Origin: Dioscorea cayenensis subsp. rotundata
Lineage: Eukaryota; Streptophyta; Magnoliopsida; Dioscoreales; Dioscoreaceae
DNA length: 64,000 nt
Reading direction: 5' to 3'
Assembly: GCF_009730915.1 (NCBI RefSeq)
Contig: NC_052479.1
Coordinates: 2,170,001-2,234,000 of the forward strand
Part shown: positions 1-12,684 of the stretch, one piece after another
Layout of the letters: every line of letters starts with the position of its first letter
How positions within the stretch are numbered: the stretch's first letter is position 1
The notes under the pieces: generated by a model
Databases searched by the model: none
What the model saw: the letters and a program-made list of their open reading frames with translations, nothing else
What the model was told of the DNA's origin: nothing
Made by a program: the position numbers and the translations under genes

Positions 1-21
1 GTTTCTTGGCTTCTCCATTGG

Positions 22-40
22 TTTAGGGTTAGGGTTAGGG
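22..40 (+). repeat. Short telomere-like array (TTTAGGG then two TTAGGG)
   Basis: One TTTAGGG unit is followed directly by two TTAGGG units. It is a short interstitial array, not a chromosome end, because ordinary sequence follows on both sides. Confidence 0.6.
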
Positions 41-1552
41 TTCTTGAAGAAGAGAATGACTTTAATTAGTATCATACATAGGGAATGATCTCTTTACGAA
101 AGAATGAGTTTAAAGGGAGACTTGACTTGTTATGGAGGCAAAGGCAAGCATAAGTTGGCCAGTCATGACATTGAAAATGATAATAGTTCCATATTGGTGG
201 ATTAAATAAATATTCGGTAAAAAATAATAATAGTCTCTTATCAGTTAATTAAATAATTAAATGTTTGGTACAAAATAAGAAGTGCATGAAGTGATATGTA
301 TGAGATTTTCTTTACATTAGTTTGATGTTCATCATCAATAGTTTGAAGAGTTTGATTAAAATTGGATTAATCAATTAAATTATTCAATGTCGACTTAATA
401 TTTATATGAGATTGAATCGATTCTATTTTGTTCACATAAATCATATTATTAAGAATGTGTATGTTTCAATGAAAACTAGACTAATTATTAACTCATTTTA
501 CTTAATACAATTGATTACACACTAATTTAAATTTGAATTGAATTACTCTATATATATATATATAATTTGGTTAAAACATTTAGAGATAAATCATATTATT
601 TCTTGAAATACCTTTTTGGTTAACATCCCAGCTATTCACGGAATGTGAGAAGCAATCATCTACTTCCAAAAGAAAATAGAAGAATGTTTTGGAAGTAAAA
701 ATTCCCTAGGTATAATAGTACCTTGAGAACCAAGAAAATTCATAATTTGAATTATGTTGTTCAATTCTTTTGTCATATTCAATCAATTCAATTCTTTTTA
801 CTAGATTTATTTTTGTTAAATTTTTCTAAAGCGTAATTCATCATATTATTTGTTGATAAGCCTGAAAAAAATAAAATTATTAATTAAAACTAATTATAGA
901 ATAACTAGAATTGAAAAGCATGTAATTACCAGAATATATTGTATTTCTGAAGCTAAATACAAGATAAAAAAATTTGGGTCATGTTTTGAAAAAGAATTTT
1001 TAAAACTTTTCAAACATTATTTGAATGTAGTAGTATAATACACATTACTTTTAAAAATAGTAACATATATGCTATCAAATATTATAATTAAATTTTAAAA
1101 ATCTAATGACGCACTTTTTATATGTCTATTGTTTGTCATATCAATTGATATCTCGGCTCCATCTTGACAACCAATTAAATAATAAAAATAATATATTAGA
1201 TGGAATTAGTAAAATGATTCATTTCATTGGCTGAGGACTAAAATAAATATTTAAATATACTTTAAATACTTATTATGGATTTTAACATAAAACATTGAAA
1301 TTTTAAAAAATATAATTTACAGTTATATACCTTATTGTTTATTTCAGTTCCATAGAAGTTTACTTGAAAGAAAGTAGTAGAGAAATCATTAGGTTGTATT
1401 TGTTTTGTAAAATTTGAAGTTACATTATCTTTTATTTGGTTTGAGATTCTAAAATTCCAAAATAAAACCAATTACTTCCATGGATGTATTTGGAATTACG
1501 CCCAAATTGGATGTAAGTCGAAATCCCGGGAGTTGAAAATCCTTAGATGATC

Positions 1553-1595
<43 letters not shown>

Positions 1596-1760
1596 ATACA
1601 TACGCATACACATATATATACATATACATATATATTTACATAAACATACATAGGTAGTTTTACATATATATATATATATACACGCATACACACACATACA
1701 CACATATACATATATTCATACATATGTATATATATATGTATATATATACACATATGTACA
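1553..1760. repeat. TA/TG/CATA microsatellite
   Basis: A compound dinucleotide tract: a (TA)n run leads into (TG)n, then mixed ATACAT, (TA)n and (CA)n. The open frames seen here on the minus strand encode only Tyr/Ile/Cys/Val/His runs and are not genes. Confidence 0.9.
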
Positions 1761-2189
1761 TACACTTATACACATTTGCTTTTCAATTCTAAATTTACAA
1801 ATCCTTCTAAATAAACATAAAATCTTATAATATAATAATTCTAGTTACATCCAACTAAATACAAGATTTGACTGTATTGTATTTTGAAAATAAAGTATTT
1901 CAAGTTTCATTATAACTGAAAAATACTGCATTTAGAATTATATCCAACCAAACTACAACTAAAATAAACTAACTTTTTCCCATTGCATATATTCATTTAC
2001 TCCATTGCATGAAAGTAAGGGAACTTGCACTTGTCCAATTCAGCAATTCTTTAATTTTTATTTTTATTTTATTTTTTCAGTGTAGGAAGTGCTATATAAA
2101 CCCACTTCCCTACTTTGAGATTTTTTTCATTTTTTGCAAAATAAACACTGGAATTACTATAACTTATATTAACTCTTCATTTTAGGCTA

Positions 2190-2915
2190 TTTACCCCCGA
2201 GTAAAAATTTTTTATCAATCAAAACCGATATTTAGTGATAGTTGTTACATTTTGAGTTAAAAGGTTAAAAAAATTATACAGTACTCCTATTGTCAAAAGA
2301 ACAATAATTTTTTCTTTGCTGAATGAAAAGTTAAGGCCTCAATTCCCTCTCACAATATTAGACTGCTTCTTACCGAGTAATGCCAGCTTATTAACTATTA
2401 AAACCAATATTTAGTGATATTTTTAATATTTTCAATTTAAAAATGAAAAAAAAAATTTATACCACTCCCGTGCATGTGTTAAGAAAATAGTAAACTTTTC
2501 CTTTGGCGAACGAAAGATAAAAGGCTCAACTCCCTCTCACAATAATTTTACACTATTTTTCCCAGAGTAAAATCCTCTTATCAATCAAAACTAATATTTA
2601 GTGATATTTGTTACATTTTGACTAAAAAAAAAAACATACAATGCTTCTATTGTTAGAAGAACAATAATTTTTCCTTTGCCAAATGAAAGGTTAAGAGCTC
2701 AACTCCCTCTAACAATATTAGACTGCTTCTTACCGAGTAATGTCCTGTTAACTATCAAAACCAATATTTAATAGTATTTTTTATGTTTTGAATTAAAAAG
2801 TTAAGAAAATTTATATTACTCCCATGTTTGAAGAATAGTAACTTTTTTATTTGACAAATGAAAGGTAAAAGACTCAACTCCCTATCACAATATTAGTTGA
2901 GATGAGTGGCTTGTC
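2190..2915. repeat. Tandem repeat of about 180-190 bp with two-unit higher-order pattern
   Basis: Four diverged units start near 2201, 2374, 2563 and 2734. Each has a GAGTAA start, a block like CAATATTTAGTGATATTT, a TACTCC/TGCTTCTATTGT block, an ACAATAATTTTTCCTTTG-like block and an AACTCCCTCTCACAAT end. Units 1 and 3 resemble each other more than their neighbours, as do units 2 and 4, so the array looks like a duplicated dimer of about 360 bp. Confidence 0.7.
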
Positions 2916-4767
2916 CATTTAAAAAAAAAATCAAATCATAAATGATACATATTTTAGGGAAAAAAGTTTTAATTTAAACAACTCTAAAAAAAACCATTTT
3001 GATTTGCAACTATAAGTTGTCTATTCCATTACATTAAACCTTGATAATATTTAAGTGCTACACTGATATATATATATATATTTAAAGCTGATGTATTACG
3101 CAGAACATGATCATGTGAACTTTTATTTTTCATGCTTCCCAACCAAGCAAAGTTGTGATGCATCCCTGTAAAGATTGTCTACCACTTTTTTTCCTCCCTT
3201 TTTTTCTTTTTGCCTTGATTTCAAAAAGCATGTGTTGACATTAGATTGATATATAATTTGAGCTATATCTAAAACAATTTTATTTTATTTTGTGTTACCA
3301 AAATAAATTTTAATATTAAAATGGAAGACATCTTAATTTTCTCTTATGTGAGAGTTGAACTAGTTTTATATGTTTTAAATATAACAATCTTTGTTTTGAG
3401 GATAATAGCAAAAATGTTCTGTTGGTATTATACATTTAGTCCAAAATGTTTTTATTCCATAAAACTGTACACTAATTCTATGATAAGATTTTAATTGATG
3501 GAAAAAATAGAAATATATCGCTATTTTAATTTTTATATTTTGAATTATAATTTTATTTCTTAATTGAGATGTCAAAGTTCCGCTTCATATTTCAAACAAA
3601 ACGCGTCAAATTTACATAAATAAAAGTAAAATCTAAGAAAATAAAGACATTTATTTCAATTTTAGTTATTGGGTCTCCATTTAATTTTTTTTATTTCTAG
3701 ATTTAAAGTTTGTTGGAGTATTTCAAACTTGAATATAACATATCTTAAAAAACTTTTATAATTAGTTTGTTCATGTTACAATCTGTAACCAAAATTTTAT
3801 TTGGCTTGACCTAATAAAAAATTTGCAGTAAGACTTATATAATTTTTTAATTATGTGAAAATTTTTAAAAATTTATAGTAATAACTGAACGTATTTATGG
3901 AATTTAGATAATCAAACTATAATTATAGAGTAGGCCATAGTTTAGACTGAATCCAAAGCCAATACATATTTTAGGGTTTTATTATGATGAAATAATTTTG
4001 ACAAACTGAGTTATATTTACATTTCAATATTATAGAATTATTTTCTCCTTCTTTTCTCTCCCTATAGATTTTCCTCCTAATTTTAGGTTTTTCATATAAA
4101 TTTGAATTTTTTTTTTTTTACTTATTATCATTTGTTATTTCTTTCATATTCGAACACCTACTTTTAATCGAGGGAGCTAAACAAAAACAAAAACAAAAAT
4201 TATTAATCTACCTAAAAATTTAAATAAATCCTATCAAACATAAAAATGATAACCTTGTATAGGTATATTCAAAAAAGGTTTGGACTTCCATCAAACCATT
4301 CCAAAACCCTAAAACCCCCCACCACCATTAGTGGGTCAAAGTTAGTGGAGGAGCAGTGATGCTTGTCTTCTTTTGAGAGTTAAGCATATTTCTCCTTCCT
4401 CATTGCTCCAAACCTACATTGTTCCCTAACATATATACATCACTCATAGATGTTGCTTTATATGTATATTTCAAAGTATATACATAGTGTGAGGATGATA
4501 TCGTTTTGTCTCTAAATAAAGTAGTACTAAGTTTCTATTGTAATGGAGTGATGTCTCAACTCATCATCAAACAAAGCAGCTCTGCAACTCTCTTTTTTCC
4601 CCCTCTTTTTCACTTCTTTTCATTCTTCTTTACTTTTACTTTAGATCATGCATCATCCTTTTTTTTTTTTCACTCCTTCAATGGCAACTTCCTTTTTTAA
4701 ATATATATATATATATATATAATGTCCATGGTGTTTCATAGAAAAAGAGTTTCTCATCATTGGGATG

Positions 4768-4785
4768 TTAGGGTTAGGGTTAGGG
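4768..4785 (+). repeat. (TTAGGG)3 array
   Basis: Three perfect TTAGGG units lie in a row and are followed by TTG. This is the second such array in the window. The typical plant unit would be TTTAGGG. Confidence 0.7.
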
Positions 4786-5892
4786 TTGTAAAGACCCCAC
4801 ACTCAAGCAAAATGTTTGTAAAAAGCACATCAGATTTTCAAACCTAGATAAGTAGATTTATTTATTTGTTTATTTATTGCATAAATAAGGATACCCCCTA
4901 GCTAATTTTGCATTGTTTCCCTTATAAAATTTTTATTGCATATATAATCTTGAAATAGTATTTTTGTAAAAAAAATAAAAAAATCTTTGTTTTAGACTTT
5001 TAATTCATCTACGTTAATTATATTCATCCATTTTCAAAATCCTTCTATTCGATCAGATAAATTACTAATTTTTTGTATAAAGATTTTTTAGCTGCACTCT
5101 GTTTCTTAAAAAAAAAAATTTGATATTTTCATTCACTATTTTATTTGATCATATAATTTTGAACTTTTTTAACTGTGAAAGTCCTTTGCTTAAATTGGGC
5201 AAAAAAAAAACACAAAAAAAAATAGGGACCTATATGTAATTTAAGTGCTTGACTAAAAGGGTAAATCAGTAAATGTCTCTGTTCAAAATGTAGGGAGCAT
5301 CTTCAATTTCAGAAAATAATCAGGAACAAAGTGCCAAAGCTACCTTTTGACATGTTCTGTAGCACAATGAGCTAGTGCCATTCTTTATTCCCACAAACAT
5401 CTACTTTCATTGATGGACTCATGTGACTGCCAGGTCTTTATCATTTCAGTTCCTCCATCTCTTTAGCTCTCAACCATATCTCCATTAATGGCCTCAAGCT
5501 CAAGGATTAAACAAAAACACTCACTCTTTCTTTGCTCTGCTCTTCATGTGGTGGAACTGGAATCTCACTTCCAACTGAACCCATGCATGTATTGATAAAT
5601 GAGCCATTGATATTAATTAAATTAAACAAAAAAACCAAGTTGCATGGCATTGATCTTGTTAAACAACTCACAAAAAGACAGAATTAGTTGGGACACTGTG
5701 CTGAAAGGACAGACACTCTCTTCATTTGATCAGAATTAAAGTCAATGAAGTAAAAACTCCAATTTTCAGATTCTGAAGTTTAATCAGAAATTTGAGTTTT
5801 ACTCCATTGAACAAACAAACATTGAACTAAAGAAAACATTGGAACAATCTCTCTACTTTCTCGATCTCTTGTTTCTTCTTCTCTTCTATTGT

Positions 5893-8800
5893 CTAAATTT
5901 GATTTAGTTCGTCGTCTCCGGGACTGTCTAGAGTTTCCTGAGGGCATCTGATTAGCTCAAGTATGTTCACAACTTCGCTCATGTCGGGCCGGCTTGATGG
6001 CACTTGAGAAGTACAGATTAGACCGAGTTTTATCACTGGGACGGCTTCTTCTGGCGGGAATTTCCCGTGAAGCCTCCCATCAACGCATTCCTCGACACAG
6101 CCTCCCTCTAATGCACCTCTCACAACATCACATAGCACCACCACATCATCCTCCATGTACTCCACCGGCCTCTTCCCTGTCACAATTTCCAGCACAAGCA
6201 CTCCAAAACCAAACACATCACACTTCTCTGTGATCTTCACTGTTTTGCAAGCAAATTCCGGTGCCATGTAACCGAGTGCGCTTTGAATTTTGCTGCTCAA
6301 GACATATCGATCGAGCATTGGTAACAGCTTCGCTAATCCATAATCTGCAACCTTCGCTTCCCCTGTGCCATCAAGCAGGACATTGCTTGATTTTAGATTG
6401 TAATGGATGACATTGTGGCGATGAAGGTACGCAAGACTCCTTGCAATGCCAAGAATTATATCAAACCTTTCTTGCCATGAAAGAGGGTTCATTGGGGAAG
6501 TTTCATGGAGGTGTTTGTATAAACTGCCACCAGACACATATTCATAAATCAGCAGCTGCAGAGATGGAGTCCAGTAATAGCCTTCAAGAGTGACAAGATT
6601 ATCGTGCCTCATCTTCCCAAGTTTCTTAACCTCCCGCTCGAAATCTTCTTGAGATTTTACAAGGCTCGAGACGGTGAGTTTCTTGATTGCCACAGGCCTA
6701 CCATCACGAAGCATGGTTTTATAGACGGCACCAAATCCACCTCGCCCCAGCTCACAATCTTTGTTGAGGATCGCATGAGCTCCAGAACTGAAGTCAGGAT
6801 CCTCACCGGAGAACATGACAAGCTTCCCAGAATTGGCATCAGTGCTGGGTGACTGGCTGTAGTAGCCATCAGAAAGAGTAAGAGCAGCAGCAGAGCGCGA
6901 TGCAGAAGTAGATCGAACTCGAAGGTTAAGGACAGTAATGGTGATAACACCGAGCGCAATCAGCGCAGCAGCTCCTATAGCAATGAGTGCAGAGATGCTT
7001 AGGATGATTTTCTTGTGCGCGAGGTTCTCAGGGGACAATGCAGAGTCCGGTGAGGCATTGGAAGACGAGGAATTGGGATTGAGGACAATTGGCTTTGGAA
7101 GGACACCAGGGCAAGAGATGTTAACTACAGCACCGCAGAGGCCAGGATTGCCGGACACTGAAGAGGGAGGGATGGTGTTGAAGAAGTTGCCAGCAGGAAG
7201 GTCTCCAGAGAAAAGATTGTGTGAGATATTAAAGGACGAAAGACGAGGGAGGTCAGAAAGCTGCTTTGGAAGTGAGCCTGAGAGATTATTGAGTGATAAG
7301 TCTATGGTTTGAATATCAGTAAGGTTCAATAATGTTGGTGGTATTGACCCTGTGAGATTGTTATGGGACAAAATCCTGCACAAAAAGTTCATTTTCATTC
7401 CATCAGATATATGAATGTTTCTGATCACAATAAGATTAATCTCATATAGCTGTGAAATTTTGTAAAGATTTTAAGACAAGGGCCCAAACAAAGTTTTGAC
7501 TAGGACAGCAGTGATTAGTGAACAGTTCTTTCAATCAATAGTTTTGGATGCAATGTTGGAAGATCTAAAGAGAAAGTTATAAGCAAACAAAGACATGTAA
7601 GGAAGCTCCAAAACTCCAAGAATAAGATCACTATCAAGGAAAAGTACCAAACCAAGTAATCCAATCAAATCAGATGAAGCATGGAAATGTTGACAGATAA
7701 AAGAAATGAAATGGAACTTACAAAGATGTGAGGTGAGAGCAATTCCCAATCTGAGAAGGGATCCCTCCAGTGAGAGAATTGCTCTTCAGCCATAGCTCCT
7801 TCAGTGAAACAGCTCCAACGATCTCCGGGGGAATGCTTCCGTTAATCTGATTCGCACTTAGATCAAGCACTTCCACCATTTTCAAACCTCCAATGTTTCT
7901 GGGGATTGAACCGACTAATGAATTGTGAGAAAGATTCAAGAACTGCAACCCTTGAATGCTTCCTATCTCTGCCGGAATCCAACCAGAAAAAGAATTTGCA
8001 GATAAATCCAACACACTCAGATTCTGATAAGAATTCACAGAAACTTGCAAAGGCCCACTCAATTTGTTCCCCGAAACCAGAATCTTCTCCAAATGTTGTT
8101 GAAAAATCCATGAAGGAAGACTACCAGTGATCGAATTCCGACTAAAATCCACTGATGACAAACTTCTACAACCCGACATCGATTGTGGCAAGCTCCCAGA
8201 GAAAAAATTCCCTGAAAAATTGGCCTCTTTCAACAGCCACAAATTACCAATGGAATCAGGAAATTTGCCGGAGAACCCATTGTTGGACAAATCCAAATGT
8301 TGCAAACTTTTTAATTCTCCAATCCAATCTGGAACTTCGCCAGAGAACAAATTGGAGCTCAAGCTCAAAGAAGAACACATAGAAAGGCTCCGCATTGTCT
8401 CCGGGAGGCTCCCGGAGAGAGAATTCTCACTGAAATCAATAGATTTAAGCAACGAACACCTTCCTATATCCTCCTGCAATGGCCCTGAAAGCCTATTTCC
8501 TCTCAAGCTAATCATTCTCAGATTGAAAAGCCGGTCCATTCCCTTTGGTATCTCTCCAACCAAATCATTGCCGGAGAGATCGAGCGCCCGAAGCTCGTTC
8601 GGAGACCAAAGCCCGCCGGGCAATGAACCAGAGAGCTTGTTAAACGAAAGATTCAAAGACACAAGCGTCGAGCAAGAGCCAACGCTCGCCGGAATCACCC
8701 CGGAGAACGCATTCCCCGCCAGAGAGAGAGCTCGCAGAGAGCCACATTGCGAGAAGAACTCATCAGGGATAGAGCCAGAGAGGCTATTGTTGCTCAGATC

Positions 8801-9166
8801 GATGTACTGGAGGCTGGGAAGCTTGGTGAGAGAGGGATTTAGGGTTCCAGAGAAGTTATTGCTGGAAAGGGAGAGCTTCCGAAGGGATTGAAGCTGGAGA
8901 AGGCCACGGCCGACCTTGCCGGAGAGGGAGAGGCCAGAAAGGGACACTTCGGTGACGCGCTTGCTCACCGGATCGCACAGGATGCCAAACCAAGGGCAAG
9001 GGTCGTCATCATCCTCGTTCCAAGAACCAAGCTTGGAGCCAGGATCAACAACATCGGCCTTAAAAACGATAAGCCCAAGCACATCGTCGTTAATTGGGCC
9101 GGCAGATTCCACCATGAATGGCAACAATGCGAGCAAGAAACCAAGAAAAACCGAGAAATCCCTCAT
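5893..9166 (-). CDS. LRR receptor-like kinase, PXC2/IRK type, probable pseudokinase
   Basis: Two exons (9166-7722 and 7375-5893) join through a 346-bp GT..AG intron and give 975 residues, the usual size for this family. Domains in order: signal peptide 1-22; LRR N-cap with a DDVLGLIVFKA motif; about 20 plant-type LRRs (LxxLxLxxNxLxGxIP) to about residue 550; a Cys pair near 561-570; one membrane helix at about 604-633; kinase domain at about 688-960. In the kinase the glycine loop (GRGGFG, ~692) and the VAIKK lysine (~713) are present. The catalytic-loop HRD is HYN (806-808), so the catalytic Asp is Asn, and DFG is DYG (~826). APE is intact. PXC2 and IRK relatives (vascular and root patterning) share the HYN change, so low or no phosphotransfer is expected. 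I chose the start at 9166 because it begins the signal peptide. The frame stays open upstream to 9403, but that extension is unlike the family. The protein should sit in the plasma membrane. The exact orthologue is not settled. Confidence 0.95.
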
Positions 9167-9403
9167 CTTGCAAAGATTCAAGAGAGAAAGATGACAACTT
9201 TGGTGTGTGAAAACCCTAGAAATAGCACAAAGAGAGCGAGCTTTGCAAGGATTCAAGTTCGGAAGGAAGAGAGACAAGCAAGGGCGCCGACGGTGGAAGC
9301 ATCGCCGGCGGCAAAGAGGAGCAATGAAGCTGGTGCCATGTAGAGTGAGAAACAGAGAGAAAGATGGGGTTTTTCCTGGCTGGTTTCCGTTGTTTTGATA
9401 CAA

Positions 9404-9660
9404 AGAAAGAGAGACCTTTTCCTTTTGTACTACTCCAACACACAGAGAAGAGAGAAACTAGATAGAGAAGTAGTGTTTTTTTCACTGTCTTGGTGTTGGT
9501 GGTCTCTTCACTTGTCTCAAAAAAAGAGCCAGCTTTTTTTGTGTTTCAAAACAAAGAGAAACAAGAGAGAGAGAATTTTAGAGAGAGCGAGGATTAATTG
9601 GAGGACGTACAGAGTTTGGGCAATCAAATGGTTATGGAATCCAACGTGGATGAAAAATAG
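9404..9660. promoter_or_regulatory. Upstream/5' UTR region of the receptor kinase, GA-rich on the plus strand
   Basis: This region lies directly upstream of the minus-strand kinase. It holds repeated GAGAGA and AGAGAGAGAG tracts (CT-rich when read with the gene), typical of plant 5' leaders and core promoters. I could not place a clear TATA box. Confidence 0.4.
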
Positions 9661-9661
9661 A

Positions 9662-9714
<53 letters not shown>
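9661..9714. repeat. (AAT)n microsatellite upstream of the receptor kinase
   Basis: About 18 near-perfect AAT units lie about 500 bp upstream of the start codon at 9166. The frames reading Asn or Leu runs through it are translations of the repeat. Confidence 0.9.
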
Positions 9715-9715
<1 letters not shown>

Positions 9716-9996
9716 TTGGGGGAATTAATCATGTAATTTTATTTAAATTATAATTTATTAACCGAGAATTATTATTGAGTTTTATTTTAATGGATTCGGG
9801 GTTTTAGAGGTGTTGTATTTTTCTGTTTTAAGGTTTATAATAAAGTTATAATAGTTCATAGAAATTATTAATTTATTTTTTAAAAATTTTTTGGCTATGT
9901 ATGCATAATTTTCATCACTTTATATGACGTTTGTCCATATTAATAAATTTTTAAGTAATTAATACAGTACTATAACTAGATACACTCTCATATTTA

Positions 9997-10285
9997 CTCC
10001 CTCCGTTTCTAGATAGTTCCTAAATATATGTGATGTTGCACAAGAATTAAGAATAATATTAAATTATCTAAATTTTAACATAAAAAATAATTAAATTACT
10101 AAACTACCTCTTTCTTTTGAAACAATATATTTTTTTTAATACTATCAATATTACTTTATTTATATAACTTAAAAAATTAAATATGAGTAAAATTGAAAAA
10201 AATAAATATTGTTTTGATATTGTAAAATGGTAATTATTTTAAAAAAAAAATTTCCTAAAATGATATGTATTTGGAATAAAAGGAG
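9997..10285. mobile_element. Stowaway-type MITE (Tc1/mariner)
   Basis: The left end is CTCCCTCCGTTTC and the right end is TAAAAGGAG, a degenerate inverted match. TA dinucleotides flank both sides (9995-9996 and 10286-10287), as expected for Tc1/mariner target duplication. The element is 289 bp, AT-rich inside and non-coding. Confidence 0.75.
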
Positions 10286-11100
10286 TATCTTTTATTTGGT
10301 AATTGAAAGAATTTTTTAATTAAGTTGTGCTTCACGAGTTTATAAAAAAAAACATAATAAATTTTGCTTTGTATAGAGGAGAAAATATATGATTAATGGA
10401 AAATAAAAAATTTTGTGTTTTTATTGTTTGATTAAAAAAAAAGTAATTTTAGATTCTCTGATTTTGTTTGTATTCTTGTCGTCAAATTTTAATTTAATTT
10501 TAATTCAGTGAACTTTTTTTTTAATAAAATTTATTTATTTTTTTTTTATTTTTTCTGTTTTTTCTTTGAAATTTAAAATGAAAGAATAATTAATTCCATT
10601 AAATTTGAGTATGCCCTAGCATTAATGCCCGTCCTTATTTTTTCAACCAAACGAGTTCTAGGGTTCTTAAATGGCAGGTGCACAGCACGTGACAATTAAA
10701 TATTTGGAGGGCATGTCATTTAATATATACATTTTTTTTGTCTTTATTTTAAATCTTTTATTGGGAAAAAATATATATACAATTTACTAAAAAAAAAAGG
10801 CAATTGTATGAAATACATAGATTATGGTCACCGCCAAATAATTAATCATTTTACAAATAAATTAATCATTTTATTATTAAATTTTTCCTTAGGTGATGTG
10901 TTAACATGAGGTCATTTATATTATTAGTCAAAGGTCAAATTATATTAAACAAACCAAGTATACAATAATTTTTAAAAATTATTATAACTTAATATAAAAA
11001 AAAAATAAAACACGAAATCTTTTTAATTAAACGCTTAAACTTTAAAGAAATTTTATATTTCATCAAATAATATAAATATGTATATAAATTTTATTATAAT

Positions 11101-11138
11101 TAGTTTAAAAGTCACTGTAGGCAAGAAATAAAGATTTT
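11101..11138 (+). repeat. 38-bp block repeated at 12647-12684
   Basis: A stretch beginning TAGTTTAAAAGTCAC and ending AAATAAAGATTTT occurs twice in direct orientation, 1546 bp apart, with one difference (T/C). Flanking sequences differ. Confidence 0.7.
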
Positions 11139-12646
11139 TAACATGTCCTAAGCTGCTACAGGCTTTAAATTAAAAAAATTATTACTTAAAGTATAGCAAA
11201 TATTAAGATTTTCTTTATATATATATACATAATATAAAACACAAATATATATATATATATATATTATAAGCTTGATTAAATTTATTTTATTAACAATATA
11301 TTTTTATTTTCGATTTACATAATATATTTATTTTAAAAAATATAAAAATTAACATTTTCTACTAGACAGAAGTATCAGAATTATTTTTATTAGTATGCTA
11401 AATAAATAGGAATTAATTAGTTTAATAAAAAATTAATAAATAATAAATATATTTTAAATAAATGAGTAAAATTTAATAATGCATTGTTATAAGATGTAAA
11501 TCAGTGCTTGTGTATGGATTGATCACGTTATAAAAAATATTTTTTTTCTTTTTTTAATTCGTTTATTTTAGCTAATTGATAAAAAAAATCCGCTGAATTA
11601 GTTGGTAATCTAAATTATATAAAAAAATTATAATATTAATTTTTTTAAGATTATATTTTTTTAAACATATGTAGTCGAATGTAATTTATTGAAAGTTGTA
11701 AACATAAATTAAATATAAAAAATAAATTTTTAAAAATAATATTTTCTATTTTATAAATAAATAAATAAATAATTCAAATAAATCGAAATGAGTAATTTAA
11801 AAATCATATTCTAAGGTACCCCATAAGTATTTTTCCAAATGTGTGCAAATCAATGTCGTCACGAATCTCAAAGCCGTTTTCATCGTGTCCGAATAATAAC
11901 CAATAAATCAGTGACACGTACAGTAGACTTCTGGTAGACAGGTGCACCTCGTTGGAAGGAAAGCGATGGAATTGATTAACTCTAAAATTTAAATTAATTA
12001 ACTCATTAATTAATTAATTAAAAATGAATAAATGGGGTATTAAATGTTGGCCGTTGACACCGACCAAACTCGAAAGCACGGCATTCAATGCTGTGTTCCA
12101 GTTTTTGGGTAATTTTGGCGGGAGATTCTCTGAGTTTCCCTTTCTTTTGCATTTAAACCCCTCACACTGTTTTAAATGTCTATTTCAAGCCCCCTTGACA
12201 AACAAGAAAATTACCCTAAGCCCCTCAGTTTTTTTAATAATAATTTCAGTTTTTTTAATAATTTATAATAATTTTTAAAGAAAAAATTACTTATAAATCT
12301 CTGAAAAGTTTCATTCTCCCCGGACAGTCTCGGCTTTCCTAGGCTATTTACATTTAAGTTCTTGTGTTATTTTCGCTAATTTTTTTTTTTGTGCATTACT
12401 ATAAATACTTTTTAAGATAAAATAAAATGTTTGTTTGAAACACCCGTCAAGTCACATCTTTTTTTAGGTGTATGTACGGGTAAATCCAAAGAAGGTACTC
12501 TGACAATTTTTTTGTTTTTCTTATTCTTCTTCTTGTTTTTCTTCTTTTTGATATTATGGAAAATCATGCTATTCTTATTTTTGTTTTTATTCTTTCCAAG
12601 AGTTCAAACCTCTTCTATTTTTTTTAGATGTTGGGGAAAGTCCTAT

Positions 12647-12684
12647 TAGTTTAAAAGTCACCGTAGGCAAGAAATAAAGATTTT
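12647..12684 (+). repeat. Second copy of the 38-bp block
   Basis: This is the direct-orientation partner of 11101-11138 and differs at one position. It may be a relic of a dispersed repeat family. Confidence 0.7.

Larger units (their letters stand above)
1..5892. other. AT-rich intergenic region upstream of the window's first gene
   Basis: I find no convincing coding exon here. The short open frames are low-complexity translations of AT-rich or TG/TA-repeat DNA. The stretch holds two short TTAGGG arrays, a TG/TA microsatellite, a higher-order tandem repeat at 2190-2915 (each listed separately) and many poly-A/T and TA runs. The last ~600 bases (about 5300-5892) probably include the 3' UTR of the minus-strand receptor kinase. 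Confidence 0.6.

Noticed and set aside
1449..1765. Two minus-strand frames rich in Tyr, Ile, Cys, Val and His
   Set aside because: They are translations of a TA/TG microsatellite.
6938..7312. Plus-strand 124-residue open frame
   Set aside because: It is the antisense shadow of receptor-kinase exon 2.
8127..8891. Plus-strand 254-residue open frame
   Set aside because: It is the antisense shadow of the LRR exon; the regular period follows the LRR repeat on the other strand.
9517..9732. Leu-rich minus-strand frame and its Asn-rich partner
   Set aside because: Both are translations of the (AAT)n microsatellite.
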